Origin: Dendrolimus kikuchii
Lineage: Eukaryota; Arthropoda; Insecta; Lepidoptera; Lasiocampidae
DNA: 64,000 nucleotides
Direction of reading: 5' to 3'
Assembly (NCBI GenBank): GCA_019925095.2
Contig: CM034407.1
Location: 18,854,710-18,918,709, forward strand
Shown here: piece after piece, positions 10,580 through 22,035 of the stretch
Numbering within the stretch: position 1 is the stretch's first letter
Layout: every line of letters begins with the position of its first letter
Program-made: the position numbers and the translations under genes
Notes under the pieces: generated by a model
Database searches by the model: none
The model's input: the letters and a program-made list of their open reading frames with translations, nothing else
What the model was told of the DNA's origin: nothing

Positions 10580-11570
10580 ATATAACTTGCGTATACGAGG
10601 CAAAGGCGAGTTAAAAGCAAGCTTATGATTACGCGGAATCCTAGTAGGGGCGGCAAAATTTAAAAGTTCTTAGCGTAAGAGTTGTAGGCAATCTCCTTTC
10701 CTTCATTTGCCACCAGCCGAAGTTAAAAGCTCGCACCGTCCCTTCAATAAAATAGTTATCCTTGTGCTAAGTGATTACGACTGCGTGAAAAAACAAGTGT
10801 CAAATATTAAATGAATCTCCAAAACAGTGCTTTTTAAATTTTCGATTTAATTTTAAATGTAGGAACATTTCGACTGAAGGTGACCAGGGTGTCTTGTACA
10901 TTTAAATGTGACCAGTATTCATAGTAGCTGGTAAAAAAAATATAATGTATTCGACAGGTAATACAACGACTGATGTAATTGATTTTTTGCAACTTTGCTC
11001 GCGTATTATTAAACAGAACTATAAGCCAGCCAAGTGCGTGTCGGCCCACGCTCATTAACGGGTTTTGGGTGATTAAGAGTATTTACGTCTTATAACTTTG
11101 CTAGAAACCCCTTTTTGTTGGATGTATCTTTAATTCGGAATGTATCCCCTATGGGGTAGACGTGGACGTTTTATGGTGCGTCGATGTTAGTTACCCCGTG
11201 ATTGGAGTTGCCAGATATCCGGTTTTGTTTATGTTATTTTATTTTATTTCGAGGGCTAACAGATATAATAATATAAACTAGAAATAAGCTAAATCAAGAG
11301 AAGCTATTATAAGAGCCTCCACAGATGACAATAAAATAGAAACAATATAAAAAAATGTGCATAAATATAAGGTACTTAAAACTGATAAATCCGAGTTTGA
11401 ATAGAACTTAACCAACTTTGCGCTAAACAATGCTACACTACTAGTAAATAGGGCTAAGTCTATATCTTCCAACTTACTTAACTTATTAGATTCATTTGCG
11501 GTTGTGATACAGACCGAATTAAACTGTGCGCATCAATAGTATCCTATCCTATCCTATTTATAATATGTAT
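10580..11570. other. No gene recognised
   Basis: Short open frames only; none has a recognisable domain. Confidence 0.4.
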
Positions 11571-11574
11571 GTTA

Positions 11575-11740
11575 CTATTTCACGTAAAAACTATTGAATG
11601 AATTTTGATGAAACTTTACAATAATATAGCTTACACATCAGAATAACACATAGGCTATAATTTATAAAGATATAGTGTGAATTATCCAAAACATAACGAT
11701 TTTCCATCACCACCCGGGTGAAACCGCGGGGCGCAGCTAG
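11575..11740 (+). mobile_element. Helitron 3' end
   Basis: TTGATGAAACTTTACAATA and CCGGGTGAAACCGCGGGGCG lead to AGCTAG-T, the standard end of a lepidopteran Helitron family. Confidence 0.6.
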
Positions 11741-12129
11741 TGTGTAATAATTTTCTTGGGGGAACATACAAATGTAGTTTCTCAATGAGATTTGCACAAT
11801 CAATTTTTTTTGTCCGGTCAAGAAAATCTTGGTAAAACGGACAAAAGATTGTGCTGTTTTAAAGTAAATTCGTCCATTGTCTAGCGAACTCGAACGAATA
11901 CTCCGACGTCTCGTTCGACGCGCCGCCACCCCCGAATAGTGCGTATTCTTTAAAAAATGACTGTTATATAGTTGCACTGAATCCAAAGTTTGACAGTTTT
12001 AGTTTTTACGCACTAACATATACACCTGCACATGTTTATTAAGGACTAACTTTATTATTATATAAGTAGACAATGCAGCAGAGAACACTAGTAGCTTCAA
12101 AGTTATTTTTTTTTAATTGTAGTGTAGGT

Positions 12130-12440
12130 TCGCATTTGACCACAATCTTACCCTATGTGGGGCGAAGATATGGTCTAGGATGGAGCAGGCTTGCCTAGAA
12201 GGTACCTATTCATACGGGACTTGAAGATACCCAGGTTATAAGTGACGGGAAAGACAGACTCCGGCAATGAGTTCCACTCCTTTGCGGTGAGTATGATGAA
12301 GCTAGATGCAAAGCGCTTCGTTCTAATAGGTGGAATATCCACCATATATCGATGCCGCATGCTGGTTTGTCTGGTTGTCCGATGATGGAAGGGAGATGGC
12401 GGGATCAGATCGAAGAGCTCAGCTGTTTGGAGCTAGTAGA
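12130..12440 (-). pseudogene. jockey/CR1-type polymerase C-terminus
   Basis: Minus strand reads [20 protein letters not shown] followed by PESVFP...[16 protein letters not shown]. The (S)F--RTA--WN-LP--VFP block is the conserved C-terminus of lepidopteran non-LTR polymerases. Only this end is present. Confidence 0.8.
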
Positions 12441-12444
12441 AGCA

Positions 12445-13420
12445 CAAACAATACTTCAGTTTTTAAGACCGCAAATTTATAATGTCTTTCATTGTAATTA
12501 AGATTATTACTTATTTTTGAGGCAAATAAATCATTTTATTATTTAAAAAAAAAGGATGCCATCTCAGGCAATAAAACTTTATTAAAAGCAGTGGCATCGA
12601 GTACTAAATATTTATATGAAAAATTAGATTGGACCTTAATTTAACATTGCAAATATAATATCTAAAAACTTAGTTTTCAGTAAATTCATATGTCGATAAA
12701 AAATAATTAAAAACTTGTCCGGGTTTTTTCAAACACAACTGGCTACCCTGCCCGTAATATGGAGTGACTAACCATTGACGAGAGTTCATGGCTCAACAAC
12801 AGCTAGGGAGAGTAGTAAAAAGTAATACGTGGTTGAATTATACTCTGTGTGTATTTGTTACTTGTTTAAAATAATGTTTTACTGAAGGCTATATACACAA
12901 AAATGTAACAGCTGCGTGATATATTTTAAGACCTATAACCTAATTATTACTGTGTGGGATGCATCTCTGATGGAAAAAAATATTTTCTGTATTAACAGAT
13001 TTAACCCTTAAAAGGAGCCAAATTTAATATTATTTTTATCCATAATATGCCAGCTACCATCAAAATTGCCGCGCCAAAACCAAGAGAATTATATCGTCTC
13101 TTTTATTCTAATACAAATTCTATGTAGTTAGAGGGAGAAAGCATCAGTTCAACGTTCCTTTCAATTATCTGTATTTGACCACAAATTTGTGGTGCTTCCC
13201 AATTAGCCGCGTGTGACAGTTCGGCAACAAATTTGTGGCGGTTCCGTCATAAAAGTTAATCACGTTCGTAGACTGCCTAAAGTTTAACTTTGCTAAATTG
13301 TGCACTAATAATTCAATTCACGTAAGTTAACATAACATTCCCTATAGTTCAAAAGCAGGGGGGGAGGAGGTTTCATATTTTACGATTTTGGAAGCGCAGA
13401 TAAAAGAAAAGACGGCAATA
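12445..13420. other. No gene recognised
   Basis: AT-rich; no coding exon or repeat boundary identified. Confidence 0.4.
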
Positions 13421-13424
13421 TAGA

Positions 13425-13640
13425 CGACATTAAAATTGGCATATTATGAGGAGGGATGAAAGTCACGTGACAAAATGAATGTTAAACTACAAGATGGATG
13501 GGTACAGATGTAAAGGTAGACCAAAAGAATGATGGATGGATTGTGACAGAAGATGTATGTCAGAATAGAGGAGTGCGGAAGGAAAAGACATATTGTGCCG
13601 ACCCCAAGTAATTGGGATATGGCGAAAGAAAAGAAAAGAG
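13425..13640 (+). pseudogene. RTE-type LINE C-terminus (RTE-C)
   Basis: Reads HIMRRDESHVTK then, across frameshifts, a GRPK-W-D segment and a CADP-like end with GGGATATGGCGAAAGAAAAG. Typical 3' end of RTE elements. Confidence 0.65.
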
Positions 13641-13664
13641 ATAATAAAACTAAAATTATATTAA

Positions 13665-14369
13665 TATTTTCTTAAGTTTTCGCGACTTGTATACATAATA
13701 AAACTACGTTTTAACGGTTTTAAGCGCGGTAATTTGCGAACACACGCTGGATAAACCCAACCACTACATCAGATTCGATAACCCACAAATCCTCGCGAAA
13801 GAGAATCGTTTCATACCTAGAATGATGCGTGAGGCTATTGAAATCAAAAAACACCCAAATTTCAATAGAGAAGATGGTTGGCAAGTACCACCTGTTTGGG
13901 ATCCAATTATCAAAACTATTAAGACCCAAACCCAGCAAAAACCAGCTGCCAGACCTCAGGACACTGTGAGCTCTTTCTGCGTACAACGGAACACAAACCA
14001 ACTTGACTGATAATTACTTTTATTTTTCCTTCCACCCATTTTAATATTATATAAAATTATTAGAGCTAGGCATGTTTGCTGAAGAGTTTCTTGCGCCGCT
14101 TCTTCTCTTCAAGCCATAACATGTTGCGAAGCGGTAGTAAATTAGATTAGGCTCCCATAGATTAAATAATAACCATAAACAAAATTAAAAATTAAATAAT
14201 TAAAATTAATAAGTTGGCGGTAGGCTAAATAAAACTTTAACAATACTCGTTGACACTTGACATCTTTGTCTTCCGTGATCACGGCCACTGAAAAGTGGCC
14301 GAAACGTCGGAAAAACCAAAATCAAATAAAATTACCGCGCTTAAAACCGTTAAAACGTAGTTTTATTAT
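13665..14369 (+). mobile_element. Penelope-like element insertion with partial ORF
   Basis: Flanked by a 13-bp TSD AAAATTATATTAA (13652-13664 and 14370-14382). Both ends carry inverted copies of AATAAAACTACGTTTTAACG; the left end has the ATTTTCTTAAGTTTTCGCG extension. The interior is the 3' part of the ORF and the 3' UTR. Confidence 0.88.
13735..14010 (+). pseudogene. Penelope-like polymerase C-terminus (GIY-YIG region)
   Basis: About 90 residues ending at a stop at 14008, containing NRFIPRMMREAIEIKKHPNF followed by NREDGW. The REAIEI-KH--NFNREDG motif is the conserved end of the GIY-YIG endonuclease domain of Penelope-like elements, which combine a reverse transcriptase with that nuclease. 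The rest of the ORF is absent, joined directly to an inverted terminal repeat, so it is non-functional. Confidence 0.88.
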
Positions 14370-14379
14370 AAAATTATAT

Positions 14380-15430
14380 TAACAATATTACAACAATGTT
14401 TTCATGAATATTTTAGTTTATAATTTTTTGAGGTATAATAAAAATAAAAATAATTAGGATTAACATATGTACGGGGTCAAACACAACAACGGAAGACAAA
14501 GTGTTCAACTTAAATAAATTCCATATGTACATTTTATGTTCATGTGTTTTTTTTAAATTGTTACGCGTTTAGCGGGACTCGAATTAAAATGCCGTTGGAA
14601 TTATTATAGAGTTTATTAGAACTATGCAAACACGTATAACACAGGTACAAATATAACCGAACAGAACAAATCCAAACGTAATGCAGAAGGTCGTAACTCG
14701 ATAAAACGCGCAGTCTCTCCCCATTAGGCCGTCTTTTTATTCCTCACAGATACAAATGTGCTTGTATCGTAGTCGGCGTAATCCGCAACACCTGGCTAAT
14801 GATTACAGCCGCAAGCGGCCGTAAACGAGTACAATAGAACAATAGACTGTTCTCTAGAAACGTATGCCAATAAGCAAACAAAACAAGACGATCATAAAAG
14901 AACTACACCTGGTTGAAACGCCGACAGGTAATAAAATGTGCTTCTAAGGATCTGTACGTGGAATTTGTCTTTGTCGGAGCCTAGGTTGTAACATTATATA
15001 ACATTATGTTGTGGGTACGTTAGATTTGACAGTCTTCTGTATTTTGACAAATAAATTATTTTTAATTGCTCTCGTTTAAACCAAAACGTCACCTACTGTA
15101 GACTGTTCGGATACTGAATACCTCAGTTTGGTAAGCGCTGAAAAATAATCCAATAACAAAAAATAAACTTTTTAATTACAGAAATATGTGAAAATTAAAT
15201 AAATTTTCATATAGCAATCCATGTTTGCGAATCAAAAGATATAAGCATATTGTTCCAACATCTGTAGTCTTCTCCTGTAGACATGTAAAACTTTTTCGTG
15301 TTTGACCCGTATGTACATACACACACGCACATACATAATAGAAAGTACCAGCAGTGTATAACGGTATATAGAATACACACACCTTTTTTTATTTTTTTCT
15401 AAGTTGCTAACAACAGGCTCCAAGTGAAAT
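14380..15430. repeat. Mostly unannotated; contains one arm of a distant inverted repeat
   Basis: 14566-14700 (AATGCCGTTGGAATTATTAT ... AACGTAATGCAGAAGGTCG) is the inverted partner of 18753-18880. Remainder shows nothing recognisable. Confidence 0.6.
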
Positions 15431-15433
15431 AGC

Positions 15434-15762
15434 TTTTTTTTTTTTTTTTTTTTTTATTGCAGGAGATCAGCAGACAGGCAAATGGCCCACTTGATGGAAA
15501 GCGGTTACCATCGCCTATGGACATTTGCAACAACAAAGGTGCTACAAATGCGCTGCTGCTCTCTTAAGGGAAACTGGAACCTGGTCACTAATGCCGGAAC
15601 ACAACTCGAAGGTTGTTATGGCGGCATACTTTAGACCAGGGGTGGTAGCCATCCAGTCGGGCAAATGCCCTACCACCTGGCTGTGGGTTGTTAAGTCGCC
15701 TCTTACGACAGGCCGCCCGGCCGCAGGAAATTGTATTCTTTCTCCGTTCCTGCACGGATAAA
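15434..15762 (-). repeat. SINE-A copy, long form, complete
   Basis: Complete from the poly(T) run to CCGTTCCTGCACGGATAAAA. Confidence 0.95.
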
Positions 15763-16171
15763 AATAGCTGCCTAAGAGCAGTTTTCTCAATCATCAGATA
15801 AAAGTTATCGATCGAATAAATTATAACCTGACTAAATTCAAAAGTGAAACAATTCAACTGTTCTATCTCTATCATGCAACTGTCATTCTTAATTTTCCCA
15901 TGTTGTGTTTTATTGTATTCAATAACTTCTATCGGGTGATTGAAAAAGCGGTCCTTACACCTGAACAGAAGGACCAACCGGCCCAACAGGATGGATCTAG
16001 AAGGTTTCCGTATTTGCCATATCAATACTGAACCTTGAAAGCGTGTATTTTAAATCTGGACTACTTTTTATATGAAACAAAACCTTGATATTTAATACTA
16101 TACCTTTATTTATAGTATTCAAGTTGATGACTTGACAGTTAAATGAACCGAGACACTTTTTATGATGTAAC

Positions 16172-16258
16172 AAAACGCCGGAGTCTTAACTTTGTACGAG
16201 AATAGCAAGTCATGACGTCATATCTTTACCGAGTCAAACAGCGTATTGATAATGATTT
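16172..16258 (+). repeat. REP-D, copy 1
   Basis: AAAACGCCGGAG...TTTGTACGAGAATAGCAAG...ATGACGTCATA...GAGTCAAAC matches 32598-32685. Includes a perfect CRE-like TGACGTCA. Confidence 0.6.
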
Positions 16259-16311
16259 AAGCAGTAATAATATTTTTGTCTATCAGGATATTTTAAAATG
16301 ATAACAAGGTA

Positions 16312-16786
16312 ATAAAACTACGTTTTAACGGTTTTAAGCGCGGTAATTTTATTTGATTTTGGTTTTTCCGACGTTTCGGCCACTTTTCAGTGGCCATGAT
16401 CACGGAAGACAAAGATGTCAAGTGTCAACGAGTATTGTTAAAGTTTTATTTAGCCTACCGCCAACTTATTAATTTTAATTATTTAATTTTAATTTTGTTT
16501 ATGGTTATTATGCGAAGCGGTAGTAAATTAGATTAGGCTCCCATAGATTAAATAATAACCATAAACAAAATTAAAATTAAATAATTAAAATTAATAAGTT
16601 GGCGGTAGGCTAAATAAAACTTTAACAATACTCGTTGACACTTGACATCTTTGTCTTCCGTGATCACGGCCACTGAAAAGTGGCCGAAACGTCGGAAAAA
16701 CCAAAATCAAATAAAATTACCGCGCTTAAAACCGTTAAAACGTAGTTTTATTATGTATACAAGTCGCGAAAACTTAAGAAAATATT
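16312..16786. mobile_element. Foldback Penelope-like insertion, 200-bp arms, 14-bp TSD
   Basis: Arms 16311-16510 and 16553-16752 are near-perfect inverted copies of the Penelope-like terminal region around a 42-bp loop. ATGATAACAAGGTA flanks it (16298-16311 and 16787-16800). The right end has the TAC-AAGTCGCGAAAACTTAAG extension. Confidence 0.93.
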
Positions 16787-17284
16787 ATGATAACAAGGTA
16801 TTTTAAAGACAGGTCTTTTATATGGATATTGTTTTAGAATCCATTGTAACATGTGTTGTGTCATACTTGATTAGTATTTAAATCTATTGAAATGGCGAAC
16901 TGCGACTTTCGTTGCTGTCCTATGGTCGAGTCATTATTGATATACTAATTAACTCAAAATAATCACAAATGTATGTAGGTTTCGCGGCGGTGCGTACTCG
17001 TCCCCGCGATTGAGGTTTGGGGTAATTTAAAAGTCGATTGTTAGTATTTAAATTTATTACCCCAAAAGCGACAACCTTACGCACGGGTCGGTCATACTTC
17101 TCGCACGATGCATTCTGCTTACCTAGCATTCCGCCTTACACACTTACATGTTCCCTACATAGGTATATGCTGGTATATTCTGGGCTCGAGCCTTATACAT
17201 CCCCACCGCGTTTCCTCTTATGGCAATTATTATTTAACCGGATTACTAATCGTAAAAAAATATAACACGCGGTTAACGGAGTGT

Positions 17285-17875
17285 AACACACCGTCCCACG
17301 CAATAAGAGTTGGAAGTCGCCGAGGGCGTGGTTCCCCTGACAAAAGATAAGCCTAAAGGGCTACCGCCTGCCAGAGCCACATGCAGTGGCGAAGCCATGT
17401 ACTCATGGCCCGGGTATTAGGGCGAAGGACGCATCACCGAGGGGTATTATTTCCCCGACTCGGGTCGCAATGGCACTGCCATAGGCGTGCTAGTGACTTT
17501 GTGTGTGTTGTGTTTTTGTGTGTCTTTGCCAGGTGGTAGGGCATTTGCCCGACTGGATGGCTACCACCCCTGGTCTAAAGTATGTCTTCATAACAACCTT
17601 GAGTTGTGTTCCGGCATTAGTGACCAGGTTCCAGTCTCCCTTAAGAGAGCAGCAGCGCATTTGTAGCAACTTTGCTGTTGCAAATGTCCATAGGCGATGG
17701 TAACCGCTTTCCGCCAAGTAGGCCGTCTGCCTGTCTGCTGATCTCCTGCAATAAAAAAAAATAGTGACACATGCACTTGCGTGGTGAATCTCATACGTCC
17801 CCCGCCGCGTTATTCCTCATAGCGATACCCCCTCAATCGGATTTTTCCTCGTAAAAAAATGTAACACGTGGTATA
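17285..17875 (+). repeat. LepRep-1 retroposon copy, interrupted by SINE-A
   Basis: GTACTCATGGCCCGGG, GGGCGAAGGA and CACTGCCATAGGCGTGCTAG, then after the SINE CCCCGCCGCGTTATTCCTC and TCAATCGGATTTTTCC with an A-rich tail, parallel to 47686-47952. Confidence 0.7.
17525..17761 (+). repeat. SINE-A copy, short form
   Basis: Begins TTTGCCAGGTGGTAGGGC and ends CCTGCAATAAAAAAAAA. Confidence 0.95.
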
Positions 17876-17885
17876 ATATAAAAAT

Positions 17886-18181
17886 AATATCAGCCCATAA
17901 ATGTCCCACTGCTGGGCTAGGGCCTCCCATTATAGGGGGGAACGGACAGTTACCCGCCACGCTTGTCCAAGGCGGCTTGGCAGGTTTGACACATCGGGTA
18001 TCTCGATGTGCAGGTTGCATCACGATGTTTTCCTTTACCGTTGTTAGCACGTGATAATTGTAACAATATGCACATTAGGTCAGAAAACTGCCTAAGCGGT
18101 GCATGCGTTCCGGTCAGGATCGAACCCGCGCCCTTCGAGTCTGGGACGCGTGCGCTAGCCATTACGCTACCACGACTATAT
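17886..18181 (-). repeat. tRNA-derived SINE (SINE-2)
   Basis: Minus strand: GTCGTGGTAGCGTAATGGCT (A box) and GGTTCGATCCTG (B box), then the GGAAAACATCGTGATGCAAC body and a CCCAGCAGTGGGACATTTAT tail. Confidence 0.93.
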
Positions 18182-18645
18182 AACACGTGGTAATCGTGAC
18201 AATATTAATATTAGGCCAGGAATAGGCCTAAGAGGTGCATGCTTTTTCGGGCAGGATTCGAAAACGCGTTCAAATCAAATCATTTTTATTGCGAACTAAG
18301 TGTTACATAGGTCTTATACTATATAACTGAGAACTTATTACATAGCTGGCCTTTATAGCGTCGCAATATTAATCTTACTTAACCTAATGTAATATTTAAT
18401 TTGTGCCTTATGCATATTTTATTTTATTTAAAACAACACAATATCTTCTTAATTTTTACCTCTCACTTAAATGTTCTTGGACACTATAATAGAATTTTTG
18501 ACCAACCACTCGAATAATTTTTGTTTAAATATATGCTATAATTTATTATTAAGGTTATAATAACAGAATTTATTTTACATATTTTGCCTATTCTAATAAT
18601 ATATATACAACTTAATTTATAAAAGATAAAAACTACAAATAGTAA

Positions 18646-18740
18646 ATAGGTCCCAAATCGCCGTCAGTTGGGAACGTTCCCAAAATGCTGGCCGCATTAC
18701 CACGTTGTATGGCAACGTTTATGCGTTGCCATACAACTTG
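18646..18740 (-). pseudogene. Retroelement C-terminal domain fragment
   Basis: AACGTTCCCAAAATGCTGGC...CATTACCACG is the minus-strand end of the LGQRIS-type fragment also at 58850-59075. Confidence 0.6.
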
Positions 18741-18752
18741 GAATTACGACCT

Positions 18753-18880
18753 TCTGCATTACGTTTGGACTTGTTGTGTTCGGTTATATTTGTACCTGTG
18801 TTATACGTGTTTGTATAGTTCTAATAAACTCTATAGTAATTCTAACGGCATTTTAATTCGAGTCTCGCGACTCGTAACAC
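18753..18880 (-). repeat. Inverted partner of 14566-14700
   Basis: CTTCTGCATTACGTTTGGAC ... ATTTTAATTCGAGTC is the reverse complement of the block in 14566-14700. Element type unknown, possibly LTR. Confidence 0.65.
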
Positions 18881-18902
18881 TATAAACGAATATAGCGGGA
18901 CA

Positions 18903-19196
18903 AAGCAGACAGGCTGCCGGCCCAACTGTGATGGAAAGCGGTTACCGTCGCCTATGAACACTAGCAACACTAAAGATGATACCAATGTGCTGCCGCTCTC
19001 TAAAGGGAAACTGGAAGCCGGCCACTAATACCGGAACACAACTCACGATTGTTATGGCGACATACTCTAGATCAGGCGTGGTAGCCATCCAGACGGGCAA
19101 ATGCCCTACCAACTGGCTGTGGATTGTTTTGTCGCCTCTTACGACAGACCGCCTCAACGCAGGAAATTGCATTCTTTCTCCGTTCCTGCACGGATG
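18903..19196 (-). repeat. SINE-A copy, diverged subfamily
   Basis: Reads GGCCCAACTGTGATGGAAAG in place of the usual GGCCCACTTGATGGAAAG; the 40361-40672 copy shares this variant. Confidence 0.9.
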
Positions 19197-19415
19197 ATAG
19201 TATTAATAATTTATACCTTAGCTTTAATTTATTAATTTATTCCAAGTACCTATCGTTCAAGTACCGTGTGTTTTTCAACAAACATCTGTGTGGAAAAATT
19301 AGAACAAGAAAATTAACTGACTACTTAAAATATAAAACAATAGTCATCCGCCAAGGTAAATAAAAAATATTTTATAGCATATTATTTGAACTTGAAAAAT
19401 ATAAATTAAATATAA

Positions 19416-19738
19416 GCTGAAGGTAAGCAAAGGAATGCTCCGGTGGTTCGGGCATGTGGAAAGAACGCATGATGAAAGAATGACTAAACAGATATACAAT
19501 GCAAAAGTCGATGGATGCAGAAGTCGTGGAAGGCCACGCGATACACCTTCCATGATCAAATTGATCGTGTACTAGGAGAAGGTGATGTCAGAAGCCTTAG
19601 GAACAGACGAGCGTGCATGACAAGAGTTATGAATGTCAAAGAAGCAAGTGAGGTGTGTAAGAATAAGCCTGAATGGCGCTCTGTTGTTCGTGCCTACCCC
19701 GCAAGGGTACTGGCGTGAAGTTCCGTATGTATGTATGT
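19416..19738 (+). repeat. RTE-A LINE 3' fragment
   Basis: Starts within GGAATGCTCCGGTGGTTCGG and ends (TATG)n. Extra bases at CACGCGATACACC break the frame. Confidence 0.93.
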
Positions 19739-19739
19739 C

Positions 19740-20460
19740 TATCGCATTCCTCTGTCTGATCTTCTATTTCATGCCCCTATCTCACTCTCTTCCATCCTAC
19801 CTCTTACCACTTTCAAAAAAGCACTATCGATCTACGTTTGAAATTTCCTCAAAGACTATATTTAATAAAAGATTCAAATTTCGAATTTTAAATGTCATAA
19901 AGTCACGTGCTGGACAATACATTGCTCTTCATACAAAATCACCTTCACAGTATTCTATTGGAGAATGCGCTAGTTTTACATGAAATTGCGTAAGATCGCT
20001 CATCGTTGACTTTAATTGTTTTGTTGTTAACAAAAACCCGAGAATTATGTAACGTTGACATTGAATACGGTCGGCCGTTCGGAGTTCAAGTTCAATAACG
20101 TGGTACGAGGCTGTTGCCACTACTATGAGTCTACGAAATGTGATTGATATATTTTACGGACTTTTTTTTTTTATTGGACTTAACTTTATGTTGTTGGTCC
20201 GAAGACCTTACAACTTTACCGGGGTTTTTGGGGCAAGTGCCTTCGCGAAGCGCTCGAGCCCGGGGGGGCAACTTGCTCGAGGGAGCTCCCTAAGGAGTTT
20301 TACCTCGGCTGGACTGTTGCCATGAGAGGGGGATGAATTTAATGATGCCCACCATAGGGCGACACAAAGCACTAATTGAGAACGGGCGACGGGTAATATA
20401 AAGCCCGAGGGGAAGGATTCCGGCGGGCCGGGATCGGTGGTTTGCGGCGGCCTACGCTAT
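19740..20460. other. No host gene recognised; GC-rich retroelement-like block at 20190-20460
   Basis: 19740-20190 shows nothing recognisable. 20190-20460 is GC-rich (CGAGCCCGGGGGGGC, CGGCGGGCCGGGATCGG) and looks like a LINE 3' end, family unknown. Confidence 0.4.
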
Positions 20461-20465
20461 CTTAC

Positions 20466-20520
20466 TGCCGTTTCGCAACGTGTTATGGCTGGGAGAGAAG
20501 AAACGGCGAAAGAATATACG
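20466..20520 (-). repeat. Penelope-like 3' UTR fragment
   Basis: CCGTTTCGCAACGTGTTATG and GAGAAGAAACGGCG match the 3' UTR of the Penelope-like copies at 2652 and 26168. Confidence 0.6.
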
Positions 20521-20910
20521 GACGTATTTTTTTATTGTAGAAATATGTAGAATTCAGCAGATAGGTAGACGACTATGGACATTTGCAATAACAAAGATTT
20601 ATGTTATTTATTTATTTTCCTTCCACAAAACATAACAATAAAGCGGGAAAAAATCCTGCCATTATGACACTCCTGCCTCTCAGATCCAACTTAAAAATAT
20701 ATAGTAGCTGACACTAATGTATATACAATATGCGACTAGTTTAAGTTATATATGAATTATATGAGCATATGCCTGTGGTGTGGGTGCATATGGGTATGTG
20801 TTTGTGTGTGCGTATGATTGTTATTGATATCCCATCACTTGAACTGTGAAGATAGTTATTTAATAGGTACTATAAGGTTTTCAGTGTTTTCATAATCAAT
20901 TTTTAATAGA

Positions 20911-21094
20911 AAGGGTGCTACAAATGCGCTGCTGCTCTCTTAAGGGAGACTGCAACCTGTGAGTAGGTTCCAGTCTCCCGTTAGAGAGCGGCAGCACATT
21001 GCGAGCACCTTTGGTGTTACAAATGTCCATAGGCGATGGTAACAGCTTTCCATCAAGTGGGCCGTCTGCCTGTCTGCTCATGCGATAAAAAAAA
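20911..21094. repeat. Two SINE-A fragments head to head
   Basis: A 45-bp minus piece (20911-20958) faces a plus piece (20964-21094) that ends in poly(A); the shared CTCTTAAGGGAGACTG/CAGTCTCCCGTTAGAG can fold back. Confidence 0.85.
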
Positions 21095-21105
21095 CCTGCT
21101 TCTGG

Positions 21106-21560
21106 TTAGAAATTAATGTATACATGTGTCGGTGCTTTTGGATATTCAACCCCGTAAAGGTGAAAAAAGGATGAGTTTGCTAGAATTATGACTATTTTTA
21201 ATCTACGCGGGCGAAGCTGAATTACTCCACCACGTTCTGCACCACGTGCAATGAGGCTTAAGCTCCTGGCAGACAGTTGGCCGGGCCCGGGCTTCCCCGG
21301 GTAAGCTATATCACACTCATGGGTTACGGTTCGCCACGAATTTGACTCCCAGTGGGCCCACCGGCAACGGTCTTCATCTAAAGTCGTTCGACTATTAACC
21401 GCGCGAGGTGAGCATTGACTCCCAGTGCGCATCGTGGTACGGCTTTCCATTTAAATGAATGTAAATTTTTACACCCATCCAAGTACTGACCGCACCAAGC
21501 GACGCTTAACAACCACGATCGACTAGCTAATGCACTACCAACTGTGCCACCTAGCCGCTC
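21106..21560 (-). repeat. Chimeric tRNA/5S-like SINE
   Basis: Minus strand begins GCGGCTAGGTGGCACAGTTG (tRNA A-box-like), then GTTGTTAAGCGTCGCTTGG and GCGGTCAGTACTTGGATGGG. The last block matches the internal control region (C box) of 5S rRNA genes. A diverged body and an A-rich end follow. Confidence 0.7.
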
Positions 21561-21564
21561 GCGC

Positions 21565-22030
21565 GGACGAAGCCGCCGGCAATGTTTGGTGACTTCATAA
21601 ACCAGCGTTCAAGTCTAAATACGTCGCGAACTATAATTATTTCCTTCCGCTTTTTACACCAGCTATGATAATAATAAATCACCTTGAGTTGTATGTTTGT
21701 TATGCTATCAATACACTCACGATTAAAATTAATTCCCTGTACAACCATAATATGTGCACATTTTGTCAGCTACTATATTCAGGAAGCGAATGAATGTTGC
21801 ACTAAAATGAATTTTATTCACATCGTGCTTAAAAATAAATTTATTATAGTTGTCATAGCATTTAATGACATTCTTTAACCGCTAGTTCCTGTATCTTGCT
21901 ATTCATTTATGATGATTCATGAATTTGGACATTACTTGTACTTAAGCTTATGTCCAATTTTAACTGATCGTAATGGAAAAAGATCGGTAAAATATAGGAA
22001 CCGGACATGAAACAACAATATAAAATTATA
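21565..22030. other. No gene recognised
   Basis: AT-rich intronic-type DNA. Confidence 0.4.
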
Positions 22031-22035
22031 TAAAA

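Noticed and set aside
14276..14305. Hammerhead-like CTGA...CGAAAC order in the Penelope-like repeat
   Set aside because: The core is CTGAAAA, not CTGANGA, and stem II is missing; it folds better as a simple GAAA hairpin.
18120..18180. Possible tRNA gene on the minus strand
   Set aside because: Has A and B boxes but no tRNA acceptor stem or anticodon arm; it is the head of a SINE.
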